This document shows positions 1 to 5,749 of a stretch of DNA of 6,166 bases, one piece after another. Position numbers and translations under genes: made by a program. This DNA is from Dehalococcoidia bacterium. GTDB taxonomy: Bacteria > Chloroflexota > Dehalococcoidia > SAR202 > UBA11138. How positions within the stretch are numbered: position 1 is the first letter of the stretch; every line of letters begins with the position of its first letter. The stretch covers positions 431 to 6,596 of the forward strand of contig JAAXHY010000254.1 of NCBI GenBank assembly GCA_012270665.1, written 5' to 3'. The notes under the pieces were generated by a model. The model saw nothing but the letters and a program-made list of their open reading frames with translations, did not search any database and was not told where the DNA came from.

Positions 1-26
1 CTCTAAACCACTGAGCTAACCGCCCC
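1..26 (-). tRNA. tRNA, 5' part only, cut by the window edge
   Basis: Read on the minus strand, bases 26 to 1 begin with a seven-base acceptor strand GGGGCGG, then TTAGCTCAGTGGTTTAGAG, which is the canonical position 8-9 spacer, D-stem (GCTC) and D-loop with its conserved AG..GG. The anticodon, T-arm and 3' end lie outside the window, so the amino acid cannot be called. A promoter with good consensus boxes sits just upstream at the expected distance, which supports a functional gene. Confidence 0.85.
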
Positions 27-47
27 GGAGAATTCCATCAGGACTAG

Positions 48-76
48 AGTCTAGCAAGGACTTGGTACACGGTCAA
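48..76 (-). promoter_or_regulatory. sigma70-type promoter of the tRNA gene
   Basis: On the minus strand TTGACC (76-71) and TAGACT (53-48) are separated by exactly 17 bases. Transcription would start near base 41, giving a leader of about 15 nt before the tRNA 5' end at base 26. Box quality, spacing and position all agree. It lies in the spacer between the tRNA and the end of the restriction operon, which runs on the same strand. Confidence 0.7.
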
Positions 77-93
77 GATTGCATCGCCAGCCG

Positions 94-111
94 CAGGGCC
101 TTTCGGTTATC
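94..111 (+). repeat. 18-bp dispersed repeat, copy 1
   Basis: CAGGGCCTTTCGGTTATC. Copy 2 at 2867-2884 matches 16 of 18 bases in the same orientation, with the first 12 identical. A third, inverted copy lies at 2982-2999 and also matches at 16 of 18 positions. Copies 1 and 2 bracket the restriction-modification operon. Each lies 17-28 bases upstream of a TTGACC -35 box on the minus strand, so a regulatory role is an alternative to an insertion scar. Confidence 0.55.
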
Positions 112-211
112 GGTGCTCAGTTATCAGTCGCCAGTCATTTTGGGCGCATATATGCCTGCTGTGTGAGTCAGGCGGGGGGAGGTAGCGGTGAGAGGTAATC
201 GAAAACGCCGC

Positions 212-844
212 TTATGTTTGGGCGATTTGGTTCCAGGCGTCTTTGAGTTGGTAGCTGACGGATGGGTCGGTCTCCAGGTTGGAGACGTATTGGTGTATGA
301 ACTCGGTGGTGTCTCTTATCAAGCGAAGGTAGTAGAGCAGAGTCCGGTCAACACCGTTCAGGATTAGCTGGCAGCCGTGAGAGGCGGTGACGCGCTGAAT
401 GTCGGGGGCGAATTCGGAGTAGTCGTCGCGGTTGTGGGTGGTGAGTATGTAGAATCTGCGGACGGAGGTGGTTTTGAACTTTTCGAATGAGTCCTGAATC
501 ATGCCGGAGGTTATGGGGATGTTGTGTTTGATCTCGTAGCCCTCGAACATGACGCCTTGTGGATTCAGGATGTGGACGTCTCCGATGAGGTTTGTTCGGC
601 TGTCGGCGGCGGTGTGATGTTCCAGAGGCAGGACTTGGCAGCCTTCGTATCTGTCCAACTCTTTGGTCAGTATGGTTAGAATGGCGTGCATGGCGAGGAC
701 TGGCAGGCGGGCGGCTCCTTGGAGTCGGACGCTGTGATGTTGGTTTATCTTAGCGACGGCCTCGGAGACGGAGAGGTTGACTCGCCTGCGTAAGCTGGTC
801 GGTCTGTATAAAGCGGGATGGGTGTATTTGGGAGTCATATTCAA
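212..844 (-). CDS. type II restriction endonuclease, SacI-family-like PD-(D/E)xK nuclease
   Basis: Predicted double-strand DNA endonuclease and third gene of the R-M operon. The catalytic core is visible: G88-D89 begins a beta-strand and is followed 15 residues later by E104-I105-K106, the D...ExK pattern of the PD-(D/E)xK fold. It is preceded by an LPVLA segment (47-51) and an HHTAAD block (76-81), and followed by an R-F-Y-I-L-T-T strand (about 130-136). This arrangement resembles the SacI restriction endonuclease family from memory; no search was run. At 210 aa it seems shorter than SacI itself. The open frame starts with TTG at 844, with GGAA five bases upstream; an ATG two codons in (838) is the alternative. 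It begins 42 bases after the preceding gene ends, so co-transcription is likely. No convincing terminator follows it. Confidence 0.7.
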   Translation of the reverse strand: MNMTPKYTHPALYRPTSLRRRVNLSVSEAVAKINQHHSVRLQGAARLPVLAMHAILTILTKELDRYEGCQVLPLEHHTAADSRTNLIGDVHILNPQGVMFEGYEIKHNIPITSGMIQDSFEKFKTTSVRRFYILTTHNRDDYSEFAPDIQRVTASHGCQLILNGVDRTLLYYLRLIRDTTEFIHQYVSNLETDPSVSYQLKDAWNQIAQT

Positions 845-886
845 ACTAATTCCAGTAAACTGATGGCAAGAGTAAACTCACAGTCA

Positions 887-1786
887 CTATTGGCGCATGT
901 GGTAATGGAGGATTTCGGGTAGCAGATCCAGTTGTTTGAACGACAGAGCGTAGTCACAATGCTGGTGCATCTCCTCTAAATCCCTACCTCTTGCCAACCA
1001 ACCAGCACCATCAATGACATTGACCAGTTGAACATCCGGTTCTCTCCTACGAGCGCGAGAAGAATTATATGCATGAACTTGGTCATACATGGCTTTCTGT
1101 TCTCGCGCTCTCTGGGACTGAGAAGAAGCTGTCGTCAAATTGTATGATGACATAATAAGGACACGCGGAAGAGTTATACCCGGCACCACTACATCCACTT
1201 CCTTTTCATCGACAATCATCACAAATCCCTTTTCCCATTCGTAACCTGACTGTGTGACAACCTCACCGATGCTTGACTCAAGAGCGAGTCCCATCTTTGT
1301 GTTGTATAGAGACTGCAGACTAATGTGTATGCCTGCGGCTATATTCGTTCGCATCCGTGTAATCCAATCAGTCGGCAGTCTAAATCGCTCAGCTGTGTAC
1401 CAAGGTATTTCGTCCGCGTTGGTCGGATCCATTAAGAAGTCGGCTATTCGCTTGGTAGCGGTATCCGATTGTCGTCTTTGGCTCCAGGTTGTCTGTTGAG
1501 GGCATATAACCATGCACACTCGGTCAAGTGCTTCAAGAGAGCCTTGTGTCGTCGCCAATATGAGCTTCAATCTATTTCGATACTCATTCGCAGTATCTAC
1601 GGATAATATCCGAATGATGTCGTCTGCATCCCCTGGATCAGTGGCGGGGAATTGAGTACTGACATCCGCTTGTTGAATGCGGGAGTGCTTCTCAGTCCGC
1701 ATTTCCTGCTCTACATCCGGGAAATGCAGGAATGGAGACATCCTTGATCTTAGTTGTTCGTAGGTCAGCTTGCTCGGGGGCTGCAA
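887..1786 (-). CDS. putative restriction endonuclease with non-canonical active site
   Basis: Second gene of the R-M operon, 299 aa; not placed in a named family. The C-terminal half has the layout of a type II restriction enzyme. A helix holds G166-LALE170, followed by a strand with E197-V-D198-VVVP, a second strand V209-L-I-M-S-S-Y215, an S/T/Q-rich turn into a basic helix (217-231), and a VNVIDGAGWLAR strand-loop (255-266) like that ending DpnII-type enzymes. D198 fits the first catalytic acid. The I-E-x-K position reads I211-M212-S213-S214, so the usual Glu and Lys are absent. The N-terminal 160 residues are polar and mostly helical in character. The start is TTG at 1786 because AAGGA lies five bases upstream; ATG at 1741 has AAGG directly abutting it. 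It overlaps the methyltransferase by 22 bases, which implies translational coupling and a shared role. It could instead be a specificity or regulatory partner of the adjacent nuclease. Confidence 0.6.
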   Translation of the reverse strand: MQPPSKLTYEQLRSRMSPFLHFPDVEQEMRTEKHSRIQQADVSTQFPATDPGDADDIIRILSVDTANEYRNRLKLILATTQGSLEALDRVCMVICPQQTTWSQRRQSDTATKRIADFLMDPTNADEIPWYTAERFRLPTDWITRMRTNIAAGIHISLQSLYNTKMGLALESSIGEVVTQSGYEWEKGFVMIVDEKEVDVVVPGITLPRVLIMSSYNLTTASSQSQRAREQKAMYDQVHAYNSSRARRREPDVQLVNVIDGAGWLARGRDLEEMHQHCDYALSFKQLDLLPEILHYHMRQ

Positions 1787-2715
1787 TGTATTCCTTCCCG
1801 GATGTCGCGGTCACGGATTGATACAATTTTACGCAGATGGAGTGAAACGTAAGCGTCGCCAATCATGGTGGGGCTTGCCGCACCCATCTTCTCCTGGGAG
1901 GCTTGCTGATAGTAAGTGTCTATTTCAGCGCCGATGTAGTTACGCCCCATCTGCTTGGCGGCTACCGCGCCTGATCCACCCCCACAGAACGGATCTATAA
2001 CCAGGTCGGCGGGATCGGTAGTCATCAGAATCAGTCGCTCGATAAGGTGTACGGGCAACTGGCACGGATGCTGGTCAATGCGCTTAGATGAATGGCGAAC
2101 TCTATGAATGTCGTCCCAGACGTCGCTTATCTGATAGCCGAAGGGGTGGCGCAAATGTTCCTTGCCGCCGTAGTCCTTTACGAACGTATGGCATTTGCGA
2201 CACGCCTTATGGGGAGCGCGAACATCATAGAATTTGCTGTCCCTGGTTTTGGTGTAAAACAGGATGCCGTAGTGGGCGGGCTGAAGAGTCTTGCCCAGCG
2301 GCTTGCCGCCAGAGTTCCACGCGATCCAGTGCCTGAACTCAGCTTTGTCGTTTAATATAGGGGTAGTGTGAGTCAGCAACTTGGGAATGTTATAGAGTAG
2401 CAGTGTACCATCGTCTCTTAGAACATCCAGGGCGGCGGTTATCCATTTCTCGGTCCATTCCATATATTTGTCAAAAGGCAGGTTGTCTTTGTATGACCTG
2501 TATTTCTTGTCCAGGTTAAAGGGAGGATCAGCAAACACGAGTTGAGCGGAACCATTCGGTAGAGATTGCATCATTTCGATACAATCGCCATTCACAACAG
2601 TATTTAGAACCGAGTCGAGATATTCGTTTTTCACAGGTTGCTCCGGAATAGGTTCATATTGGCATCTCAGAAGTTGCATCTGTGTCCCAAACTTCACTTG
2701 AATCCCAATCCCCAT
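1765..2715 (-). CDS. DNA amino-methyltransferase (N6-adenine or N4-cytosine), beta class
   Basis: Transfers a methyl group from S-adenosylmethionine to the amino group of a base in the cassette's recognition site. Counted from ATG 2715 (316 aa), catalytic motif IV is DPPF at 63-66, motif X is HPCQLP at 216-221, and the SAM-binding motif I is DPFCGGGSG at 241-249. Catalytic motif first and SAM motif near the C-terminus is the beta-class order. DPPF favours N6-adenine, but N4-cytosine cannot be excluded. The target-recognition region (about 150-215) carries a CRKC pair at 172-175. The frame is open up to ATG 2832, but the predicted promoter (2810-2839) would start transcription near 2803, inside that extension, so 2715 or 2679 is more likely. 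Neither has a well-spaced Shine-Dalgarno. First gene of the R-M operon, overlapping the next by 22 bases. Confidence 0.85.
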   Translation of the reverse strand: MGIGIQVKFGTQMQLLRCQYEPIPEQPVKNEYLDSVLNTVVNGDCIEMMQSLPNGSAQLVFADPPFNLDKKYRSYKDNLPFDKYMEWTEKWITAALDVLRDDGTLLLYNIPKLLTHTTPILNDKAEFRHWIAWNSGGKPLGKTLQPAHYGILFYTKTRDSKFYDVRAPHKACRKCHTFVKDYGGKEHLRHPFGYQISDVWDDIHRVRHSSKRIDQHPCQLPVHLIERLILMTTDPADLVIDPFCGGGSGAVAAKQMGRNYIGAEIDTYYQQASQEKMGAASPTMIGDAYVSLHLRKIVSIRDRDIREGIHCSPRAS

Positions 2716-2809
2716 TAAGATGTTATAACTCCACTCCCTCGGAGTATCTAGGCGAACCAAGTTGTGAAATAGACGGAAATCCGAAGTAAATACATTAGTT
2801 CGCAATGCG

Positions 2810-2839
2810 ATGATAGAACATATATGCCGCATAGGTCAA
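2810..2839 (-). promoter_or_regulatory. putative promoter of the R-M operon
   Basis: On the minus strand TTGACC (2839-2834) and TATCAT (2815-2810) are 18 bases apart, each one or two bases from consensus. The spacer contains the 8-bp palindrome CATATATG (2819-2826), which could be an operator. Transcription would start near 2803, about 90 bases before the ATG at 2715. The -35 box matches that of the tRNA promoter at 71-76. Confidence 0.5.
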
Positions 2840-2866
2840 GTTCATGCGCGCGGATGGCAGGGTCTC

Positions 2867-2999
2867 CAGGGCCTTTCGATTGTCCAGTTTGATTTCCGGA
2901 TAATGGGCAACCACAAGGGTTGCCCCTACGTAACAAAACGCAAGCTCGCCATGCGAGGGAGGCCGGCAGTCGCTTAGCGCTGATAATCGAAAGACCCTG
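2867..2999. repeat. 133-bp structured element with 15-bp terminal inverted repeats (MITE-like)
   Basis: The ends, CAGGGCCTTTCGATT (2867-2881) and AATCGAAAGACCCTG (2985-2999), are inverted copies matching at 14 of 15 positions. Inside are two perfect hairpins: GGGCAACC/GGTTGCCC at 2905-2925 with a 5-base loop, and CTCGC/GCGAG at 2945-2957 with a 3-base loop. No coding capacity is convincing. The only possible target duplication is the dinucleotide TC on both sides, which is not significant. It could be a small non-autonomous mobile element or a cluster of intergenic palindromic repeats. It separates the R-M operon from npdG. Confidence 0.5.
2905..2925. repeat. intergenic palindrome, perfect 8-bp stem
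   Basis: GGGCAACC (2905-2912), loop ACAAG, GGTTGCCC (2918-2925), followed by CCTACG. Very similar palindromes recur between genes of many environmental bacteria, as I recall. No T-run follows on either strand, so it is not a standard intrinsic terminator. Confidence 0.6.
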
Positions 3000-3090
3000 T
3001 CGCCAGCCGAGACTTTTGCGCAGCTGATGTCATTCCCAAATCGCCACTATGATCGCCGCGAACGCAAGCCATTGCACTCATCTATTGTCC

Positions 3091-3119
3091 TTGTACATTC
3101 GTTCTGATTAGACTACAAT
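3091..3119 (+). promoter_or_regulatory. sigma70-type promoter
   Basis: TTGTAC (3091-3096) and TACAAT (3114-3119) are separated by exactly 17 bases, and the -10 box differs from consensus at one position. Transcription would begin near 3125-3127. The nearest recognisable downstream gene is npdG at 3399, which would then have a leader of about 270 nt. An ATG lies right at the predicted start point (3126), so a short leaderless ORF is possible. Confidence 0.55.
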
Positions 3120-3125
3120 ACACCC

Positions 3126-3227
3126 ATGAATTGCAAATTCACGACCTTCGACAGGACGCGCGCAGTCCCACATAGGCTGTTGCGCTACATAAACCATAAA
3201 GAGCAATATATGAAGACGAGAAAATGA
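3126..3227 (+). CDS. possible 33-aa basic peptide, leaderless
   Basis: An ATG at 3126 opens 33 codons ending in TGA at 3225-3227. The product would start MNCKFTTFDR, end YMKTRK, and be rich in Arg, Lys and His. I do not recognise it, and it has no visible motif or membrane segment. Its only support is position: the ATG falls six bases after the TACAAT -10 box, as in leaderless transcripts, with no Shine-Dalgarno. A chance ORF of this length is common, so this is a weak call. Confidence 0.18.
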   Translation: MNCKFTTFDRTRAVPHRLLRYINHKEQYMKTRK

Positions 3228-3255
3228 GACGACAGAAAATTTCCCCATAGCTAAA

Positions 3256-3286
3256 CTCTGGTGATCTCTGGTCAATCTCTGGTGAC
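3256..3286 (+). repeat. three tandem copies of a 10-11 bp unit
   Basis: CTCTGGTGAT, CTCTGGTCAAT and CTCTGGTGAC follow one another directly. The last copy continues into a short inverted repeat, GGTGA-cttat-TCACC (3281-3295). The array lies in the presumed leader of npdG. Three copies are too few, and the spacing too small, for a CRISPR. A protein-binding site or simple replication slippage is possible. Confidence 0.5.
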
Positions 3287-3398
3287 TTATTCACCTGCTG
3301 CCCATCAGTTCAGCTACCAGTTCCCGCCAGTTGAATCATAAATCGAAATATATGGACTAAGCGACCAGGAACCAAAAACCGACAACGGAGATGCCAGC

Positions 3399-4043
3399 AT
3401 GATAGGCTTTATCGGAGGAACGGGACCGGAGGGCAAGGGACTCTCGCTTCGCTTTGCGATGGCAGGCGAGGCGGTCGCGATAGGGTCGCGCGACGCGCAG
3501 CGCGCCCAGCACGCCGCGGACGAGGTCGAGGCGTTAAAAGAGGGCCTGCGGGTGACTGGCGGACTCAATGACGAGGTTGCCACAGAGTCGGACATCGTAT
3601 TCATCGCGGTTCCGTACTCCGGGCACCGGCCCACGCTGGAATCGCTCAGAGACAGAATGGAGGGCAAGTTGGTGGTGGACGTGGTCGCCCCGCTGCGCTT
3701 CAGCAGGGGTGTCGCAAGCGCGGTCGAGGTGGAAGAAGGGTCAGCGGCGCAGCAGGCCCAGATTCTCCTTCCTAACTCAACGGTCGTTGGAGCGTTTCAT
3801 AATTTGAGCGCCGAAGATCTGCTTCAGCCCGATGTGGCGATAGAGTCCGACGTGATAGTGTGCGCCGACGACAAAGATGCCAAGGCCAACGTCATGAAAT
3901 TGGCGGAGACTATCAACGCCGTCAGAGCGGTGGACGGCGGCGGCCTGCAGAACTCCAGGTACGTCGAGGAACTCACGGCGCTGCTCATCAACATCAATCG
4001 AATCTATAAGGCCCACTCGACAATCAAAATAGTAGGCATATAA
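3399..4043 (+). CDS. npdG: NADPH-dependent F420 reductase (F420H2:NADP+ oxidoreductase)
   Basis: Cytoplasmic enzyme that moves hydride between reduced cofactor F420 and NADP+, linking F420-dependent redox reactions to the NADPH pool. The 214-aa length is typical of the family. The N-terminus MIGFIGGTGPEGKGL is the Rossmann dinucleotide-binding loop. G-S-R-D (about 29-32) ends the second strand, where Ser and Arg hold the 2'-phosphate of NADP. A D-I-V-F-I-A-V-P-Y strand follows at about 64-72. The C-terminus LLININRIYKAHSTIKIVGI is the family's characteristic ending. ATG 3399 has GGAG eight bases upstream. An ATG at 3391 in another frame hits a stop after three codons. It is followed by a peptidase gene 45 bases downstream, in the same frame and strand. 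Its presence implies the host makes or imports F420. Related ferric-reductase-like NADP oxidoreductases are the main alternative. Confidence 0.9.
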   Translation: MIGFIGGTGPEGKGLSLRFAMAGEAVAIGSRDAQRAQHAADEVEALKEGLRVTGGLNDEVATESDIVFIAVPYSGHRPTLESLRDRMEGKLVVDVVAPLRFSRGVASAVEVEEGSAAQQAQILLPNSTVVGAFHNLSAEDLLQPDVAIESDVIVCADDKDAKANVMKLAETINAVRAVDGGGLQNSRYVEELTALLININRIYKAHSTIKIVGI

Positions 4044-4088
4044 TCCGAGACGACAACCCATGCTATTGAAACCCTGGAGCGGAGTAGA

Positions 4089-5333
4089 GTGATTCTTCTA
4101 TCGTTGGCAGCGGCTTTGGCCGGTCTGTTCGGCTTCCACGGCGCCGGAGGCGACCTCCAATCCGGCGGCCTGAACAGTCGCGCCATCACGATTGTGGAGT
4201 CCACACATCGCATCGAGTTTCCAGACCGGATCGTGTTCACCCTGGAGGCCGACGCGCCGCCCGACGTCCAATCCGCGCGTCTCTACTACACGGTGGGACC
4301 GCACAACGTGAAGGTCTATACCTATCCCGTCCGGTTTACCAACTCCGAAAACATCGAAGCCCAGTTCATCGTGAACACTGGCAAGGACGGATTCATACCC
4401 CAGGGAGTGGAAATAGAGTACTACTACGTATTCACCGACTCGCTCGGCAATCGCGCGGTATCCGACTCGCGCACCTTCGAGTACCTCGACCCCAGGTACG
4501 ACTGGCGGCGCCTGACCCTGGACGACTTCACCATACTATGGCACAACCGGCCCGAACGCGCTGTCCGCGGATTGGCGGCGGACGTCTCCATTCGGATGAG
4601 AGCGGTCAGAGACCTGTTCGGACTCGAGGGCGACTATGACTTCAAGGCGGTGATCGTGAACAGTCGCGCCGAGGCCGACCGCAGTTTCCCGCCCGTAAGC
4701 GACGCCGCGCAGGATACGTTTCTCTACGGCGGATTCGCCTTCGACAGGTACGACGTTCTCGTTGTCGCCGGACTCAACCGTGACACTCTGATACACGAAC
4801 TCACGCACCTGATGTTCGACGAAAGACTCGACTCTCCGCGAGCCAAGCCCCCGGCCTGGCTGAACGAGGGCATGGCGATGTATTTCGAGCCGGGTGGAGG
4901 ATACCGCGAGCCGGACGTGCAGCGAGCGCTCAGAAGCGGCGACCTGATTCCGCTGCGCCACATGCGAACCGTCCCGGGCAGACCCGACGAGGTCAGGCTG
5001 TTCTACTCGCAGTCCGCGAGCGTCGTGAGATTCATGATGGACGAATTCGGTCCCGAGCGTATGGACGTCCTGCTGACTGAAATCAACGAAGGGCGCAAGA
5101 TAGACGAGGCGCTGATCATCGCATACGGGGTGGACGTGGACGAACTCGACAAGGGCTGGCGAAGATACCTTGCGGGTGAGACCTCGATATTCGAAATCAG
5201 GGATCCGGGCGCGCTTGGCACGTCGGCCATCATCGGCGCGGCGCTTCTGGTTACAACCTCCGCGGTCCTGATTCGCTGGCTGAAGAACCTTCGCAAGGGT
5301 GGGCAGCCGGAGGACGGCGAGGAAGAGCTATAG
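4089..5333 (+). CDS. secreted or membrane-anchored zinc metallopeptidase, MA clan (gluzincin)
   Basis: Putative extracytoplasmic protease, 414 aa from GTG 4089. The zinc site is visible: H236-E-L-T-H240 supplies two histidines and the catalytic Glu237, and W257-L-N-E260-G-M-A supplies the third ligand 20 residues after H240, as in the peptidase MA family. Residues about 1-20 are hydrophobic, like a signal peptide. Residues about 35-135 look like a beta-rich, Ig-like domain. A transmembrane segment at about 377-396 is followed by a basic stop-transfer stretch and an acidic tail. This predicts a protein facing outward and tethered by its C-terminus. The GTG has GGAG four bases upstream, but the signal then lacks basic residues; a CTG at 4074 would add E-R-S-R. 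Substrate unknown. It lies 45 bases after npdG and may be co-transcribed, with no obvious functional link. Confidence 0.8.
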   Translation: MILLSLAAALAGLFGFHGAGGDLQSGGLNSRAITIVESTHRIEFPDRIVFTLEADAPPDVQSARLYYTVGPHNVKVYTYPVRFTNSENIEAQFIVNTGKDGFIPQGVEIEYYYVFTDSLGNRAVSDSRTFEYLDPRYDWRRLTLDDFTILWHNRPERAVRGLAADVSIRMRAVRDLFGLEGDYDFKAVIVNSRAEADRSFPPVSDAAQDTFLYGGFAFDRYDVLVVAGLNRDTLIHELTHLMFDERLDSPRAKPPAWLNEGMAMYFEPGGGYREPDVQRALRSGDLIPLRHMRTVPGRPDEVRLFYSQSASVVRFMMDEFGPERMDVLLTEINEGRKIDEALIIAYGVDVDELDKGWRRYLAGETSIFEIRDPGALGTSAIIGAALLVTTSAVLIRWLKNLRKGGQPEDGEEEL

Positions 5334-5744
5334 ACCGGCCTGGCGTTCGGCGGCCAGCTCCCGGACTCGCTCCACGATGTCGGTCGTCGGAGTTCCGGGG
5401 CCATAGATCGCGCTGACTCCCATCTCCTCCAGCGCAATCCTGTCCGACTCCGGGATTATGCCGCCCGCGATCACCGGGACATCCTGCATCTCGTTGACTT
5501 CCAGCCCGTCGAATATCTGCGGGAACAGGTCCATGTGCGCGCCGGAGAGAATGCTCAGCCCGATGACGTCCACGTCTTCCTGCAGCGCGGCCTCGACTAT
5601 CATCTGCGGCGTCTGGCGTATGCCGGTGTAGATCACGTCCATCCCCGCGTCCCGGAGCGCGCGAGCGATTATCTTCGCGCCTCGGTCATGGCCGTCCAGG
5701 CCGGGCTTGGCGACAAGAACGCGGATTGGGTACTGAGTCGTCAT
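5328..5744 (-). CDS. mcmA2: methylmalonyl-CoA mutase, B12-binding small subunit
   Basis: A 138-aa stand-alone cobalamin-binding subunit. It pairs with a separate large (substrate-binding) subunit, not in this window, to interconvert methylmalonyl-CoA and succinyl-CoA. The base-off B12 motif is complete: D17-G-H19-D-R-G22 with His19 as the cobalt ligand, S64-I-L66 and G94-G95. Length matches separate small subunits; fused mutases carry this as a C-terminal domain. ATG 5744 has GGAGG about eight bases upstream, inside the end of the epimerase gene that precedes it by five bases, so the two are co-translated. The partner epimerase supports methylmalonyl-CoA, but isobutyryl-CoA mutase small subunits (IcmB) look very similar. 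Its stop overlaps the convergent peptidase stop. The symbol is by function only. Confidence 0.88.
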   Translation of the reverse strand: MTTQYPIRVLVAKPGLDGHDRGAKIIARALRDAGMDVIYTGIRQTPQMIVEAALQEDVDVIGLSILSGAHMDLFPQIFDGLEVNEMQDVPVIAGGIIPESDRIALEEMGVSAIYGPGTPTTDIVERVRELAAERQAGL

Positions 5745-5749
5745 GCGTA

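Noticed and set aside
154..173. Possible terminator hairpin GCCTG/CAGGC after the R-M operon
   Set aside because: The stem is only 5 bp, the loop is 10 bases, and no T-run follows on the minus strand.
2905..2925. Intrinsic terminator for a neighbouring gene
   Set aside because: The stem is good, but there is no T-run on either side and no gene ends nearby pointing into it.
2748..2936. 62-codon minus-strand ORF upstream of the methyltransferase
   Set aside because: It runs through the intergenic hairpin and the predicted promoter, and its product has no motif.
3256..3286. CRISPR-like repeats
   Set aside because: The three units are 10-11 bases and contiguous, with no spacers.
3314..3667. 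117-codon minus-strand ORF over the start of npdG
   Set aside because: It is antisense to the npdG Rossmann motif, Ser/Pro-rich and without family features.
4536..4961. 141-codon minus-strand ORF within the peptidase gene
   Set aside because: It is antisense to the zinc-binding core of the peptidase and has no recognisable motif.
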